Assembly (NCBI GenBank): GCA_001263235.1
Contig: LGRD01000002.1
Span: forward strand, 546,887 to 610,886
Direction of reading: 5' to 3'
DNA from: Methylibium sp. NZG
GTDB lineage: Bacteria; Pseudomonadota; Gammaproteobacteria; Burkholderiales; Burkholderiaceae_C
Length of the DNA: 64,000 bases
Shown: positions 63,895 through 64,000 of the stretch, piece after piece
Layout: the number at the start of each line of letters is the position of its first letter
How positions within the stretch are numbered: the stretch's first letter is position 1
The notes under the pieces: generated by a model
Database searches by the model: none
The model's input: only the letters and a program-made list of their open reading frames with translations
Told to the model about the DNA's origin: nothing
Made by a program: the position numbers and the translations under genes

Positions 63895-64000
63895 GGTGGT
63901 CGTTCCTTGATAGACGGGAAAATTGACTCTTGCAGAAAAATTTTGAGGGATATAGCTTAATTTACCTGAAGCAATAATGTTCTGTAAGCGAAATAATTCG
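63895..64000 (-). promoter_or_regulatory. AT-rich leader region upstream of cheW
   Basis: The last 100 bases of the window are much more AT-rich than the rest and probably hold the cheW promoter. On the minus strand TTATTG, 17 bases, then TATATC is a possible sigma70 site. No good FliA-type match is seen. AAGGAACG lies about 8 bases before the ATG. Confidence 0.35.

Noticed and set aside
63895..64000. FliA-type promoter before cheW
   Set aside because: The best match (TCAAAATT-N11-GTCAATTT) has only about half of the -10 bases; not good enough to call.

Overview
The window is a contiguous piece of a high-GC (roughly two-thirds G+C) Gram-negative chromosome. The gene families point to a betaproteobacterium of the order Burkholderiales, probably near the Rubrivivax/Leptothrix/Ideonella group. 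The clues are a Neisseria/Burkholderia-type porin, the flgA / flgBCDEF..GHIJKL / flgMN arrangement, a flhB-flhA-flhF-flhG-fliA block followed by chemotaxis genes, TRAP and ABC uptake systems, and short interspersed repeats with the GGCTGAGCYTGTCGAAGCC core. No rRNA, tRNA or CRISPR array was seen.

Layout. 1-1.35 kb: the 3' end of a nitrile hydratase beta subunit, its accessory protein, a small ORF and a decayed nucleotidyltransferase. 1.35-9.1 kb: housekeeping genes (tex, an Mpo1/DUF962-like membrane protein divergent from a TetR regulator, hslO, a gamma-carbonic anhydrase-like protein, a DUF455 ferritin-like protein, an M81/MlrC metallopeptidase). 9.3-18.9 kb: envelope and transport (amino-acid-type ABC binding protein and permease, porin, MarC, a DctPQM TRAP transporter, a lipoprotein gamma-glutamyltransferase overlapping an MscS channel gene). 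19-32.2 kb: signalling (three adjacent c-di-GMP proteins, two histidine kinases, an ANTAR response regulator, an HDOD protein). 32.2-47.8 kb: flagellar rod, ring and hook genes. 47.8-64 kb: a membrane-anchored methyltransferase, a soluble chemoreceptor-like protein, fliA-flhG-flhF-flhA-flhB, cheR-cheD-cheB, and a cheW-mcp-mcp operon.

How the genes work together. flgBCDEF and flgGHIJKL build the axial rod, hook, P and L rings and hook-filament junction. FlhA and FlhB are the export gate, FlhF and the FlhG-like protein set flagellar position and number, FliA is the late-gene sigma factor, and FlgM and FlgN are its anti-sigma factor and an export chaperone. A good FliA-type promoter lies before flgM. 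CheR, CheD, CheB, CheW and the receptors form the sensory side; cheA and cheY are not in the window. Several c-di-GMP, HDOD and histidine kinase genes next to flgL may link motility to lifestyle choice (inference).

The most unusual region is 39.06-42.16 kb. The flg gene series is split between flgF and flgG by about 3.1 kb of accessory DNA. This holds three tandem 40-bp repeats, two inverted copies of a 246/323-bp MITE-like repeat with its own terminal inverted repeats, an AT-richer orphan gene between those copies, a ParD/ParE-like toxin-antitoxin pair facing against the operon, and a small lipoprotein gene. Other points of interest are an FlhG-like protein that keeps a DQAxxLR helix but has no P-loop, a repeat doublet inside the tex reading frame, and a 15-bp perfect inverted repeat straddling the flhA stop codon.
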